From Clostridium sp. (GTDB taxonomy: Bacteria > Bacillota > Clostridia > Lachnospirales > Lachnospiraceae), in the NCBI GenBank assembly GCA_018377235.1, contig JAGZZT010000002.1:124001-188000 (forward strand): a stretch of 64,000 nucleotides of DNA. Reading direction: 5' to 3'. The notes beneath the pieces were generated by a model. It did not search any database and was not told where the DNA came from. It worked only from the letters and a program-made list of their open reading frames with translations. The position numbers were made by a program, and so were the translations under genes. Positions within the stretch are counted from its first letter, which is position 1; each line of letters opens with the position of its first letter. Below are positions 17,054 through 25,954 of the stretch, piece after piece.

Positions 17054-18613
17054 TCACTGGGAAATCTCCTTCACCAGAATCAGGCGTTCCCCCTGACGGG
17101 CTTCACTGCGTTCCAGGCCATTAGCCTCCACCACATGATCCACAGTGGTATGAAATTTTTTTGCAATTTTCCACAAAGAATCCCCAGGCTGCACAATGTA
17201 GCCCACAATACCTGGCATTTCCTGCAGCTTCTTCAGATCCAGAGGTTCCGCTCTGGCTCCTGTAATCACTTGTTCGCACACCGGCTGAAGAGCCAGAAGG
17301 TCTGCTGTGATCACAGCCTTCACCTCCACGCTCTCAGAGCCCAGCATTACCGCCGTCAGCTGCTCCAGCCCCATGTTTAACTGGTAAACGCTGTTTTCGT
17401 CCATTCCCCTGGCCTCCGCTGTGCAATGGAAAGGAACCAGCTCCTCCGTGTAACCCACAGGAGCCGCGTCATCATCTGTCAGATAGAGAAGTCCTACCTC
17501 CAGAACCCCCTCCAGATGAAGTCCGTCCTCCTTCGGCTCCGCTGCGTCCAGTTTCACCTCACCTGTGCTGTGGCAGATCTGGAGAATTCTCTCCGGCTGG
17601 TGCAGATCGATCTTTTCAGCCGTCTTACATTTACAGGTGTTTTTCGTCAGAAGACGATCAAAGCAGGCTGTTCCTGTGTCCAGAACCAGCTCACATCCCG
17701 TAGAGTACATATCACTTAAAAGCTCCACATGCTGCTCCTCGTAGAGTTTCATATCCAGCTCCAGAACCGCGTCTGCAGAAAGCTCCCGCATCTCCCCGTC
17801 GCTGTCCGGTTTCATCTCAATCTCCTGATGGAGCAGGCGCACTGACACAAAGGGGATCATACTCTCCTCTGCCTCTGAAAGCTCCACCTCACCAGAGAAG
17901 GGAATACTTTCCTCCACCCACTGGACCGGCGTATGTTCCCCCTCTCCACTGTAGATAACAAAAATTAAAAGTTCTCCCTCCAGGTGAACCGCCCCCTGAA
18001 CAGGACTGCAGGAAACGCCACGAAGCTTCATTTCCCTCCACAGAATTGTCTCCATGTTCGGCTTATTAGCAGACAGAGACAGTTCCTCCCGAATCCGGTA
18101 GGTATCCTTCCTCCTGACAGCAATGGCGGCTACATCAATATCCCTTCTCTGAATCTCCACCTTAGCGTCATCCGTCTTCACGTCCACCGCCGCCTCCGCG
18201 TCATACAGGCTTTCTGCCCGCACCTCCAGCATCACGACTGCCTTGATATTCAGTTTTCTGGAATTGATCATTCCCGTATTCAAATCCTCCAGATTCCAGG
18301 AAACCTGAAAGCTGTCCTTTTCCTCCAGCTCCGGCACATTTACCGTCTCCTCAAAGGGAATTTCCCCTTTTAAGGACTGCAGCCCCCCTGACTCTCTTCG
18401 GTATAAGACCGCAAAAGAAAGCTTTCCACGGATCAGCACCTTATCTCCCTGGGCTCTGGAGGACTCAATCTGAATATCGCCGTTCCCCAGCAGCACGGAA
18501 GACACGTCATCCATGGTATCCGGTACAATGAAATCATCATCAAGGGTAATCTGGGATACTGCCGTTCCCTTCTGCCGGTTCATGTGAATGTTATTTTTAA
18601 TCAGCTCCATCAT
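17054..18613 (-). CDS. sipL: SipL-like spore morphogenesis protein (SPOCS/DUF3794 + LysM)
   Basis: 519 residues from ATG 18613 (GGTGG upstream; the adjacent ATG 18610 is equivalent, and an ATG at 18634 lacks a good site). It contains repeated SPOCS/DUF3794 modules, seen in pairs such as VLIRGKLSFAVLYR, GELLIFVIYSGEG and GVLEVGLLYLTDDD, each followed by an EEx(I/L)PF motif. The C-terminus is a LysM domain (YIVQPGDSLWKIAKKFHTT). Length and order match clostridial SipL, which recruits the SpoIVA coat ATPase to the forespore via its LysM domain. This marks the organism as a spore former. Sigma-E control would be expected, but I could not assign a promoter. Confidence 0.88.
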   Translation of the reverse strand: MMELIKNNIHMNRQKGTAVSQITLDDDFIVPDTMDDVSSVLLGNGDIQIESSRAQGDKVLIRGKLSFAVLYRRESGGLQSLKGEIPFEETVNVPELEEKDSFQVSWNLEDLNTGMINSRKLNIKAVVMLEVRAESLYDAEAAVDVKTDDAKVEIQRRDIDVAAIAVRRKDTYRIREELSLSANKPNMETILWREMKLRGVSCSPVQGAVHLEGELLIFVIYSGEGEHTPVQWVEESIPFSGEVELSEAEESMIPFVSVRLLHQEIEMKPDSDGEMRELSADAVLELDMKLYEEQHVELLSDMYSTGCELVLDTGTACFDRLLTKNTCKCKTAEKIDLHQPERILQICHSTGEVKLDAAEPKEDGLHLEGVLEVGLLYLTDDDAAPVGYTEELVPFHCTAEARGMDENSVYQLNMGLEQLTAVMLGSESVEVKAVITADLLALQPVCEQVITGARAEPLDLKKLQEMPGIVGYIVQPGDSLWKIAKKFHTTVDHVVEANGLERSEARQGERLILVKEISQ

Positions 18614-18728
18614 TTTGCCACCACGCCTTTCCATTTGATACAGACTTCGCCCGATTCCTCTTCCCGGGCCGCCGGCAGAACCTATCTGCCCTTCTGCCGC
18701 CGCTTTGTGAAAGTCTATGCGTGGAAAA

Positions 18729-18775
18729 GGCGGGATATGCCCTGTTCAGATGGACATATCCCGCCTATTTTTTCT
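18729..18775. terminator. Intrinsic terminator between a membrane-protein gene and sipL
   Basis: ggcgggatatg (18729-18739) pairs perfectly with catatcccgcc (18755-18765) around a 15-nt loop, with tattttttctttct after it on the plus strand and aaaa flanking the other side. The right arm includes the stop of the minus-strand gene ending at 18765, whose transcript it should end. Confidence 0.75.
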
Positions 18776-19262
18776 TTCTGAATAAAATCATCTGCGCGGC
18801 AAAGAGAATCCCCGCCAGAATCAGAAACACAGCCAGGCTGTAGCTCCTGAGATCTGCATACCAGGAAAATACCAGGAACACCGCCAGATAGAGAACCAGA
18901 ACTACAACTGTATAAATCCTTCTCGCCTTTCCTTCCTTTCCCGATACCAGAGTATAGCTCCCCAGATATCTCTTATTGATCCAGAGCGTATAAATATAAA
19001 ATGGGATCAGACCGCCAAAGAGGAGCAGGAAGATTTTCATATGTCCCAGTTTCTCCATCAGAACGGATCCCAGCAGGCAGACTGCTCCCAGAAATATGGT
19101 CGATACGGCCACCCGCTTCATATATTCCCTGCGCTGCTGCGGATCCAGCTTTTCTGTCTGCCTTATCTGAAAAAATTGAAAATCCGGTTTTTTTAAGCGA
19201 ACCGCGCCCTCCAATATGCAGATAAGTCCGGCAATCATTAAGATGATACTCCACTGCTTCAT
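18765..19262 (-). CDS. Polytopic membrane protein of unknown function
   Basis: 165 residues with five hydrophobic segments (about 4-21, 53-69, 76-95, 115-133 and 139-158), short polar loops and a basic C-terminus (FRKKK). The second loop, with TEKLDPQQRREYMKRV, is cytoplasmic by charge. It resembles small DUF3784-like membrane proteins but I cannot assign a family with confidence. It starts 36 bases downstream of the TtcA-like gene and is closed by a strong terminator, so it is probably the last gene of the cysE-ttcA transcript. Confidence 0.7.
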   Translation of the reverse strand: MKQWSIILMIAGLICILEGAVRLKKPDFQFFQIRQTEKLDPQQRREYMKRVAVSTIFLGAVCLLGSVLMEKLGHMKIFLLLFGGLIPFYIYTLWINKRYLGSYTLVSGKEGKARRIYTVVVLVLYLAVFLVFSWYADLRSYSLAVFLILAGILFAAQMILFRKKK

Positions 19263-19298
19263 CCTGACATCTCCTCCTGAATCCTCTGTATCCTGACG

Positions 19299-20201
19299 CT
19301 AATACTCCTCCAGAAAATGATGGCGTTCCTTCCCTTTCACATATCCAATGCAGGCATCCAGATTGACGTTCTCCACGCTCTTAAAAATATTCGTTTCAAT
19401 ATGAGGATTAATAGTCCTGAATTTTGCAATCAGCTCCTTCATCTCCTGGCGCTTCGACATGTGGGCCTCCTCTTCCCTGGAGATGGCCTCCGTAAACCGG
19501 CAGGCGCACTGGAGAAACCGAAGATTGTTGAAATCACGCCACGCCTCGATATCCGCCTCCTTCACCAGATACAAAGGGCGGATCAGCTCCATGCCCTCAA
19601 AATTAGTGCTGTGGAGCTTCGGCATCATGGTATTTACCTGGGCCCCGTAGAGCATACTCATGAGAATCGTCTCGATGACATCGTCGAAATGGTGTCCCAG
19701 GGCAATCTTATTGCATCCCAGCCGCCTGGCGTTAGCATAGAGATGACCTCGACGCATCCTGGCGCACAGGTAGCAGGGCGACTGATCCACGTCCACCACC
19801 ACGTTAAAGATATCCGACTCAAACACAGTAATGGGAATTCCCATAGTCTTTGCATTTTCCTCTATCATCTTCCTGTTTTCCGGATTATAACCCGGATCCA
19901 TTACCAGAAAATGAAGTCCGAATTGCATCTTTCCATGGCGCAGAATTTCCTGCATGCACTTTGCTAAAAGCATGGAATCCTTGCCGCCGGAAATGCAGAC
20001 TGCAATGTTGTCTCCCTCTTTAATCATATCGTACTCGTTCAGAGCCTTCACAAAGGGCCGCCAGATCTCCTTGCGGAACTGCTTAATCACGCTTTTTTCA
20101 ATTTCTCTGCAGCGGTCTGCCACTTTTTCCTTTCTGGCTGGATTTTCCTGTGTAATCTGCTGCCTCTCTCTTATGGTCTCATTAGCCTGCAATCTTTCCA
20201 T
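19299..20201 (-). CDS. TtcA-like tRNA 2-thiolation enzyme (PP-loop ATPase)
   Basis: 300 residues. The PP-loop ATP pyrophosphatase motif is CISGGKDSMLLAKC. The CxxC pair is CYLCARMRRGHLY, and a third cysteine pair is LQCACRF; GHHFDDVIETILMSMLYG is typical of TtcA/TtuA-type enzymes that adenylate a tRNA base and insert sulfur using an iron-sulfur cluster. It overlaps cysE by 20 bases, so cysteine (sulfur donor) supply and tRNA thiolation appear co-transcribed. Whether it modifies C32 or another base is not decidable here. Confidence 0.85.
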   Translation of the reverse strand: MERLQANETIRERQQITQENPARKEKVADRCREIEKSVIKQFRKEIWRPFVKALNEYDMIKEGDNIAVCISGGKDSMLLAKCMQEILRHGKMQFGLHFLVMDPGYNPENRKMIEENAKTMGIPITVFESDIFNVVVDVDQSPCYLCARMRRGHLYANARRLGCNKIALGHHFDDVIETILMSMLYGAQVNTMMPKLHSTNFEGMELIRPLYLVKEADIEAWRDFNNLRFLQCACRFTEAISREEEAHMSKRQEMKELIAKFRTINPHIETNIFKSVENVNLDACIGYVKGKERHHFLEEY

Positions 20202-20877
20202 CCTTTTTCTCGCCTTTATCTTTTTCGTTCAGCTCCCGCTCCATCCGGCGCAGTTCCCGCTTCAGCTGCTTGATCTCGCCTTTCAAGGCTTCAATCTGCT
20301 CTACCAGTTTTCTGTCATGCTCTCCCAGAACAACCTTCTCTTTCTTCTGAAGCTTTACACCATCCTTCTTTACCGGACGAGCCGGGATTCCTACTGCGGT
20401 AATATTCTCTTCCAAAGGCTGAAGCAGCACCGCGTTGGCGGCAATTGAACAGTTATCCCCTACCTGGAAAGAACCCAGAATCTTCGCTCCTGAACCTACT
20501 GTCACATTATTTCCCAGGGTTGGATGACGCTTCCCTTTTTTCGTGCCCACTCCTCCCAGAGTAACGCCCTGGTAAATGGTACAGTTATCTCCCACCACCG
20601 CAGTTTCTCCAATCACAACTCCAGCGCCATGGTCGATTAAAATTCCATGTCCCAGCTGCGCTCCCGGATGAATCTCAATCAGCGTAAAAAACCTGGCAAT
20701 CTGAGAAATCAGACGGGCAATAAAAAACATTCTCTTCTGATAAAACCAGTGGGCGATTCTGTGCCAAATCAGCGCGTGAACGCCCTGATAAAGCAGAAGC
20801 ACCTCCAGAGCGCTTCTGGCCGCTGGATCCCGTTCCTTCACAGCTTTTACATCAAGCCAAATGTCCTTCAAAATCAT
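20182..20877 (-). CDS. cysE: Serine O-acetyltransferase
   Basis: 231 residues. The left-handed beta-helix of hexapeptide repeats is clear (IEIHPGAQLGHGILIDHGAG, VVIGETAVVGDNCTIYQGVTLGG, HPTLGNNVTVGSGAKILG), with the catalytic His in DHGAG. It acetylates serine with acetyl-CoA as the first step of cysteine synthesis. The C-terminal extension beyond about residue 175 is a charged coiled coil, longer than in short EpsC-type enzymes. AAAGGAG precedes ATG 20877, and a near-consensus promoter lies 40-70 bases upstream. Confidence 0.93.
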   Translation of the reverse strand: MILKDIWLDVKAVKERDPAARSALEVLLLYQGVHALIWHRIAHWFYQKRMFFIARLISQIARFFTLIEIHPGAQLGHGILIDHGAGVVIGETAVVGDNCTIYQGVTLGGVGTKKGKRHPTLGNNVTVGSGAKILGSFQVGDNCSIAANAVLLQPLEENITAVGIPARPVKKDGVKLQKKEKVVLGEHDRKLVEQIEALKGEIKQLKRELRRMERELNEKDKGEKKDGKIAG

Positions 20878-20917
20878 AGCTTTCTCCTTTTAAACTAACA
20901 CGCTTTGATATTGCTAC

Positions 20918-20947
20918 ATTATATAGTTATTCTACTGATTCTGTCAA
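20918..20947 (-). promoter_or_regulatory. Near-consensus promoter of the cysE operon
   Basis: Minus-strand TTGACA (20947-20942), 18-bp spacer and TATAAT (20923-20918), placed 41 bases before the cysE start. No T-box or S-box is visible in the short leader. Confidence 0.75.
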
Positions 20948-21039
20948 TGTTGTCTAAAGGAGAATACAGGAGAAATCACTTCGCCTGAAAACGGCGCAAT
21001 TATCCCGCTATAAGGCGTGTTGCCCCTTGTACACTGACG

Positions 21040-21591
21040 CTACCACTCCCCAAATACCATCTGACACAGCCTGATGTACTCATGGTATTCAGGAAAATCA
21101 TCCAGCTCTCTGAAGGATTCTGCCATGGAAATGTAATACCATCCCTGCCAGCGCTTTTCCTTCATGTTAAACCGTTCAAATACCGCGTCTCCATCCAGCA
21201 GATAGTCTCTGGCTGTATTCCTCAGATTACTGAGTTTGTCTCCCAAGGCTAAAATCTTCTCATCCCGTCCGGCACGCCTTAAATGATCAATAGTTGCCTG
21301 CTTCCTCTCTTTCCAGGATTTAGACTTATCCTCTGTTTCTCCAGCCACCAGAGCAGCTACCCGGGGGCCGAACTCCTTCTCAATCTCCTCGAATGTAACT
21401 CCGGCATCTTCTATTGTATCATGAAGAACCGCAGCCGCAATCAATTCCTCATCCTCTGTAAGAGAGGACACAATAAGAGCCGTGTCGAGAGGGTGGGTAA
21501 TATAGGGAATATTTCCGCCCTTCCTCACTGCACCTCTATGAGCTTCTGCCGCAAATACCGCCGCCTTACGAATCATATTCCTATTCTCCAT
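21040..21591 (-). CDS. HD-domain phosphohydrolase (RelA/SpoT-hydrolase or MESH1-like)
   Basis: 183 residues. The HD motif set of the RelA/SpoT hydrolase fold is present: AHRGAVRKGGNIPYITHPLDTA, VLHDTIEDAGVT and LGDKLSNLRNTARD. No synthetase or TGS domain follows, so it is a stand-alone small hydrolase that could act on (p)ppGpp or another nucleotide. It overlaps mscS by 11 bases; ATG 21576 with GGAG 9 nt upstream would remove the overlap and is an equally good start. Confidence 0.85.
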   Translation of the reverse strand: MENRNMIRKAAVFAAEAHRGAVRKGGNIPYITHPLDTALIVSSLTEDEELIAAAVLHDTIEDAGVTFEEIEKEFGPRVAALVAGETEDKSKSWKERKQATIDHLRRAGRDEKILALGDKLSNLRNTARDYLLDGDAVFERFNMKEKRWQGWYYISMAESFRELDDFPEYHEYIRLCQMVFGEW

Positions 21592-22498
21592 CCTGAACTG
21601 CGCCTGTAATATGAATATCCATCTGCCTGTACGGAATTTCTATGCCGGACTCGTCAAAAGCCAGCTTAATCTTCTCTATAATATCCCATCTGGCAGCCCA
21701 ATAGTCTTCTGACCTTGTCCAGCCTCTGGCTCCCAGCACTACACTGTCGTCTCCCAGTGAATCTACATAGGTGACAATAGGCTCCTCCTGGAGGACAGAC
21801 GGATGCTGCCTGTAAATCCGATCCATGATCTCCTTGGCCTTCTTTAAATCAGACTGGTAGCCGATGCCTACCGTCAAATCGAGACGCCTTTTCTCCATGG
21901 CCGTTACATTGGTGACAATCGAGTTGGAGAGCGTACCGTTGGGAATTGAAATGGTCTTGTTGTCAATGGTCACCAGAATGGTGTAAACCAGGCCAATGAT
22001 GGATACCGTCCCTTCAGCATTCGGCATGACAATATAGTCGCCCACCTTGAAAGGCTTCATCACGAGAATTAAAATGCCTCCTGCGAAATTTTTAAGGCTT
22101 TCCTGAAGCGCCAGGCCGATGGCCAGACCGGCAGAACCTAAAATCGCCACAATGGAAGCAGAGTCAATTCCCATCTGACCTGCGATAATGAAAATCAGCA
22201 GCGCGTTCAATGAAAATTTCAGCAGTGAGCCAATAAATTTCGTAACTCCGATTTCCATTCCCGCCCGCTCAAAAGAGTGGCGGGCCATCTTTAGCAGCAG
22301 GCGAATCACTTTTCGTCCGATAATAAAAATAACTAAAATCACTAAAAGATTCAGTCCGAACCTGATCAGATCCGGCATCCAGCCCTTCAGGGCATCCATC
22401 AGCACATCCGGCTTTCCTAATTCCTGAAGCTCCTTTAAATCCTCTCCCAATGCACTGATCGCGTCTGTTTCCTCTGTTGGTGTTGATAAAAAAATCAT
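21581..22498 (-). CDS. mscS: Small-conductance mechanosensitive channel (MscS family)
   Basis: 305 residues. Three membrane helices are visible (about 47-65, 88-108 and 113-135); the pore helix is the Gly/Ala-rich ASIVAILGSAGLAIGLALQESLKNFAGG, and the beta domain begins FKVGDYIVMPNAEGTV. It is the standard MscS length with no extra N-terminal domain. It releases solutes on hypo-osmotic shock. It overlaps glgB by 4 bases (ATGA) with AGGAG upstream, so it is co-translated with glycogen branching enzyme; the logic of the pairing is unclear. Confidence 0.93.
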   Translation of the reverse strand: MIFLSTPTEETDAISALGEDLKELQELGKPDVLMDALKGWMPDLIRFGLNLLVILVIFIIGRKVIRLLLKMARHSFERAGMEIGVTKFIGSLLKFSLNALLIFIIAGQMGIDSASIVAILGSAGLAIGLALQESLKNFAGGILILVMKPFKVGDYIVMPNAEGTVSIIGLVYTILVTIDNKTISIPNGTLSNSIVTNVTAMEKRRLDLTVGIGYQSDLKKAKEIMDRIYRQHPSVLQEEPIVTYVDSLGDDSVVLGARGWTRSEDYWAARWDIIEKIKLAFDESGIEIPYRQMDIHITGAVQDGE

Positions 22499-25053
22499 TT
22501 ATTTCTCCTGCTTGTCTGAAAGACTTTCTGGGCCCCCTTGATGACAGTAACCACAGGATTTTTATCCTTGGCCTCCAGAGCATCCTGGTCATCCAGAGCC
22601 TGTTTCAGTTTCTTCTGCGCCTCCTCATCCTCTCGTAAATCAGCCAGAGTCCCATAAAGGCTCTTGTCCGCCTTAAAGGCAATTATATTCCCCTCTGATG
22701 TTTTCGCTTCCCTGGAAGCCTTTTTCCTGCCCCCCCGTGTCCCAGAAGTTCTGCTCGTTCCTGAGGCTTTGCTTTTCACTGCCTTCCCGGCTGCCTTAGA
22801 CGCCTTTTTCACCCGCTTCACTGGAGTGCAGGAGAATACGCTTACGCCTAATGGAGCAATGTGAACAGTGATGGAATTCTCTCTTCCATCGCACTCCTCC
22901 GCCTTGGAGGTCTTAACGCGCGGATTCACGATGCCGCAGCCGCCGAATGTTTTGGCCTCGCTGTTAAAAATCTCCTTATATTTTCCAGAGAAGGGAACCC
23001 CTACCCTGTACTTTTCATGCTCCACCGGAGCGAAGTTGCAGATAAAGAGCAGAGTTTCCTCCGGCTTGTCCGTCTTTCTGAGAAACGCCGCAATGTTATT
23101 GGCAGAATCCATACAATTTATCCATTCAAAACCATCGGGCATGTAGTCCTCCTCATAGAGAGCCGGATGCTCCCTGTAAAGGAAATTTAAAGCCTTTACA
23201 TAGGACTGCATATTTTTATGGATTGGGTACTCTAAGAGTTCCCACTCCAGACTCCTGTTCTCATTCCACTCGTCCATCTGGCCGAACTCCTGCCCCATAA
23301 ACAAAAGTTTCTTGCCAGGATGTCCGGCCATAAAGCCATAGGCCGCCCGCAGATTGGCAAATTTAGCCTCAAAGGTCTCTCCCGGCATCTTATTGACCAT
23401 AGAACCCTTGCCATGAACCACCTCGTCATGGGAGAATACCAGGATAAAGTCCTCACTGTAAGCATAGATCATGCTGAAGGTCAGCTCACCGTAATGATGA
23501 CAGCGGAAATATGGATCGCACTTCATATACCCCAGGAAGTCGTTCATCCACCCCATATTCCACTTGTAATCAAAGCCCAGGCCGTCCTCCTTGACATTTC
23601 CTGTCACCTTCGGCCAGGCTGTGGACTCCTCAGCAATCAGGACCGCGCCGTCTTTTCTGCCCTTAAATACAGAATTCAAATGCTTTAAGAACTCCACCGC
23701 TTCCAGATTCTCATGGCCTCCATACATATTAGCAACCCACTCTCCCGGATTCTTTCCATAGTCCAGATACAGCATGGACGCTACCGCGTCAAATCGGATG
23801 CCGTCAGCGTGATACTTATCCGCCCAGAACATGGCGTTGGCAATCAGGAAGTTGGATACCTGGGGACGCCCGTAATTGTAGATCAGGGTTCCCCAATGGG
23901 GATGAGCTCCCTGTCTGGGATCCTTGTGCTCATAGACGCAGGTTCCGTCAAACTGAGCCATGCCCCAGGAATCTCTTGGAAAATGAGCAGGAACCCAGTC
24001 TAAGATCACGCCGATTCCCTGGCTGTGCATATAATCCATGAAATACATGAAATCATCCGGCGTGCCGTAGCGGCTGGTAGGCGCATAGTATCCCGTCACC
24101 TGATAGCCCCAGGAAGCATCCAGCGGATGCTCCATTACCGGCATCAGTTCCACATGGGTGTAACCCATCTCCTTCACATAGGCGGCCAACTCCCGGGCCA
24201 GCTCCCTGTAGTTATAAAACTCAGAGCCAGGAATTTCATTTCCCGCCTCATCTAAAGAAAATTCCTTCCGTTTCCAGGATCCCAGATGTACCTCATAGAT
24301 AGACATGGGCTTTTTCTTGCTGTCAGAAGCAGCCCTCTCCTTCATCCACTTGGCATCCGTCCACTCATAACCGTTTAAATCCCATACTATGGAAGCAGTG
24401 TTTGGCCGAAGCTCCGCATAATTGGCGTAAGGATCTGCCTTTAACGCCGGATCTCCGTTTCTGAACTTGATTTCATATTTATAGACTGCTCCCTTGGAGA
24501 GTCCTGGGATGAACAGCTCAAATATGCCGGAATCTGCCAGTCTTCTCATCTGATGGCGGCGGCCGTCCCAAAGGTTAAAATCACCTACCACGCTGACTCG
24601 CATGGCGCACGGCGCCCAGACGGCAAAGTACACCCCCTCAACTCCCTTAATGGTCATGGGATGGGCTCCCATCTTATTGTAAACAGAATAATGAATTCCA
24701 ACGCCGAATTTCTTTAACTCGCTTTCCGTAAACTGGGGCGCAAAGGAATACGGATCATGAATCTCCCCCAGTGTCCCATTGTCATAGAACACCTGCAGTG
24801 TATAATCAGTCAGAGTCTTTCTTGGAATCAGAGCTGCAAAAAATCCAGCCTCATCCGCCATCTCCATAGGATACGTCTTGCCTGTCCCAGAAAGCTTCAC
24901 CGCAATATTCCTCGCAGTGGGAATAAACGCCTGCACTAACATCCCCTTCTCTGTGAGATGTGCCCCCAGGATTCTGTGCGGATCCGGAGACTCAGAATAA
25001 ACCAGTTCCTCAATCCCCGCCCAGTCCATCAGATCATATAATAGTTTGTCCAT
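22495..25053 (-). CDS. glgB: 1,4-alpha-glucan branching enzyme with a long basic C-terminal tail
   Basis: 852 residues. The N-terminal part has a CBM48 module (VYFAVWAPCAMRVSVVGDFNLWDGRRH); the GH13 barrel shows MPVMEHPLDASWGYQVTGYYAPTSRYG in part, the nucleophile region GIRFDAVAS, the acid LIAEEST and FSHDEVVHGK. The usual enzyme ends near residue 735. The remaining 115 residues are a Lys/Ala/Ser-rich linker (KRVKKASKAAGKAVKSKASG) plus a short charged domain, not part of the catalytic fold. No other glycogen genes are in the window. It introduces alpha-1,6 branches in glycogen. Confidence 0.93.
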   Translation of the reverse strand: MDKLLYDLMDWAGIEELVYSESPDPHRILGAHLTEKGMLVQAFIPTARNIAVKLSGTGKTYPMEMADEAGFFAALIPRKTLTDYTLQVFYDNGTLGEIHDPYSFAPQFTESELKKFGVGIHYSVYNKMGAHPMTIKGVEGVYFAVWAPCAMRVSVVGDFNLWDGRRHQMRRLADSGIFELFIPGLSKGAVYKYEIKFRNGDPALKADPYANYAELRPNTASIVWDLNGYEWTDAKWMKERAASDSKKKPMSIYEVHLGSWKRKEFSLDEAGNEIPGSEFYNYRELARELAAYVKEMGYTHVELMPVMEHPLDASWGYQVTGYYAPTSRYGTPDDFMYFMDYMHSQGIGVILDWVPAHFPRDSWGMAQFDGTCVYEHKDPRQGAHPHWGTLIYNYGRPQVSNFLIANAMFWADKYHADGIRFDAVASMLYLDYGKNPGEWVANMYGGHENLEAVEFLKHLNSVFKGRKDGAVLIAEESTAWPKVTGNVKEDGLGFDYKWNMGWMNDFLGYMKCDPYFRCHHYGELTFSMIYAYSEDFILVFSHDEVVHGKGSMVNKMPGETFEAKFANLRAAYGFMAGHPGKKLLFMGQEFGQMDEWNENRSLEWELLEYPIHKNMQSYVKALNFLYREHPALYEEDYMPDGFEWINCMDSANNIAAFLRKTDKPEETLLFICNFAPVEHEKYRVGVPFSGKYKEIFNSEAKTFGGCGIVNPRVKTSKAEECDGRENSITVHIAPLGVSVFSCTPVKRVKKASKAAGKAVKSKASGTSRTSGTRGGRKKASREAKTSEGNIIAFKADKSLYGTLADLREDEEAQKKLKQALDDQDALEAKDKNPVVTVIKGAQKVFQTSRRNK

Positions 25054-25091
25054 AAATACGCCCCCTTGCGTTTCCTTCTGTGGTAGTTCCT

Positions 25092-25120
25092 ATTCTATCA
25101 TTTCAGCCTGAATAATACAA
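25092..25120 (-). promoter_or_regulatory. Promoter of the glgB-mscS-HD operon
   Basis: Minus-strand TTGTAT (25120-25115), 17-bp spacer and TAGAAT (25097-25092), 39 bases before the glgB start. It is divergent from the signal peptidase promoter 80 bases away. Between them is a tandem repeat of aaaatattttaagg (about 25134-25163). Confidence 0.5.
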
Positions 25121-25200
25121 TCAAGACCATCTAAAAATATTTTAAGGAAAAATATTTTAAGGCATACTACTTGCTAAATCACAAAAACTCGGATAAACTA

Positions 25201-25229
25201 TTGAACTGTAATCTATTAATCTGTATTAA
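25201..25229 (+). promoter_or_regulatory. Promoter of signal peptidase I gene
   Basis: TTGAAC (25201-25206), 17-bp spacer and TATTAA (25224-25229). Its predicted start point near 25236 lies downstream of an in-frame ATG at 25171, which supports translation from 25252. Confidence 0.55.
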
Positions 25230-25251
25230 GTTAAATGAGGAACACAGAAGA

Positions 25252-25875
25252 ATGGAAAATAAAGAAAAACACCTGGGAAGCGTCCGCCGCGATGAGTCTC
25301 CCAAAAGCAGAAAACGGGATGAGGAAAAGGAACCCTTCAGCTGGAAAAAAGAAATTTTGAGCTGGATTCAAATCCTGGCCGTGGCCGCTGTAATCGCATA
25401 TGTGCTGACTACCTATATTATAGCCAACAGCACTGTGCCTACCGGCTCCATGGAAAATACGATTATGTCCCACAGCCGTGTGCTCGGCTCCAGGCTTACC
25501 TACAAATTCAGCGAGCCTGAACGGGGCGATATCGCCATTTTCCGCTACCCCGACGACAAGGAGGAGGGTATTACCACCTACTATGTCAAACGCATCATCG
25601 GCCTTCCTGGAGAGACGGTGGATATTGTAGACGGAAAAATTTATATCAACGGCTCTGATACGCCGTTGGACGAGCCGTATCTCCACGAGGAGATGGATAT
25701 GTATGGAAAGGATCATCTTCACTACAGCGTGCCGGAGGGACACTACTTCATGCTGGGCGATAACAGGAATAATTCCAATGACGCCCGGTTCTGGAAGAAT
25801 AAATACGTTCCTGAAGAGGATCTGATCGCAAAAGTGTACCTGGAATATTTTCCAAATCCGCATTTTCTCCACTAA
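25252..25875 (+). CDS. lepB: Signal peptidase I
   Basis: 207 residues from ATG 25252 (GAGG, 11 nt). The charged N-terminus is followed by one membrane helix (about 35-55, ILAVAAVIAYVLTTYIIA). The catalytic serine is in STVPTGSMENTI and the catalytic lysine in YYVKRIIGLPGE; GHYFMLGDNRNNSNDARFW is the box E signature. Single-helix architecture is typical of Gram-positive SipS-type enzymes. It cleaves signal peptides at the outer face of the membrane. An upstream ATG at 25171 is possible but precedes the likely transcription start. Confidence 0.93.
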   Translation: MENKEKHLGSVRRDESPKSRKRDEEKEPFSWKKEILSWIQILAVAAVIAYVLTTYIIANSTVPTGSMENTIMSHSRVLGSRLTYKFSEPERGDIAIFRYPDDKEEGITTYYVKRIIGLPGETVDIVDGKIYINGSDTPLDEPYLHEEMDMYGKDHLHYSVPEGHYFMLGDNRNNSNDARFWKNKYVPEEDLIAKVYLEYFPNPHFLH

Positions 25876-25954
25876 CTTTTCGGAGAACTGCAGAGTATTT
25901 TTATGACGTTACGAGCCGGCAGGAAACACTGCCCGGCAGGAGGAGAAAGATAGA

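Noticed and set aside
25134..25163. Tandem aaaatattttaagg repeats between glgB and lepB
   Set aside because: Two AT-rich copies only; could be an operator or UP-like element but nothing supports a specific role.
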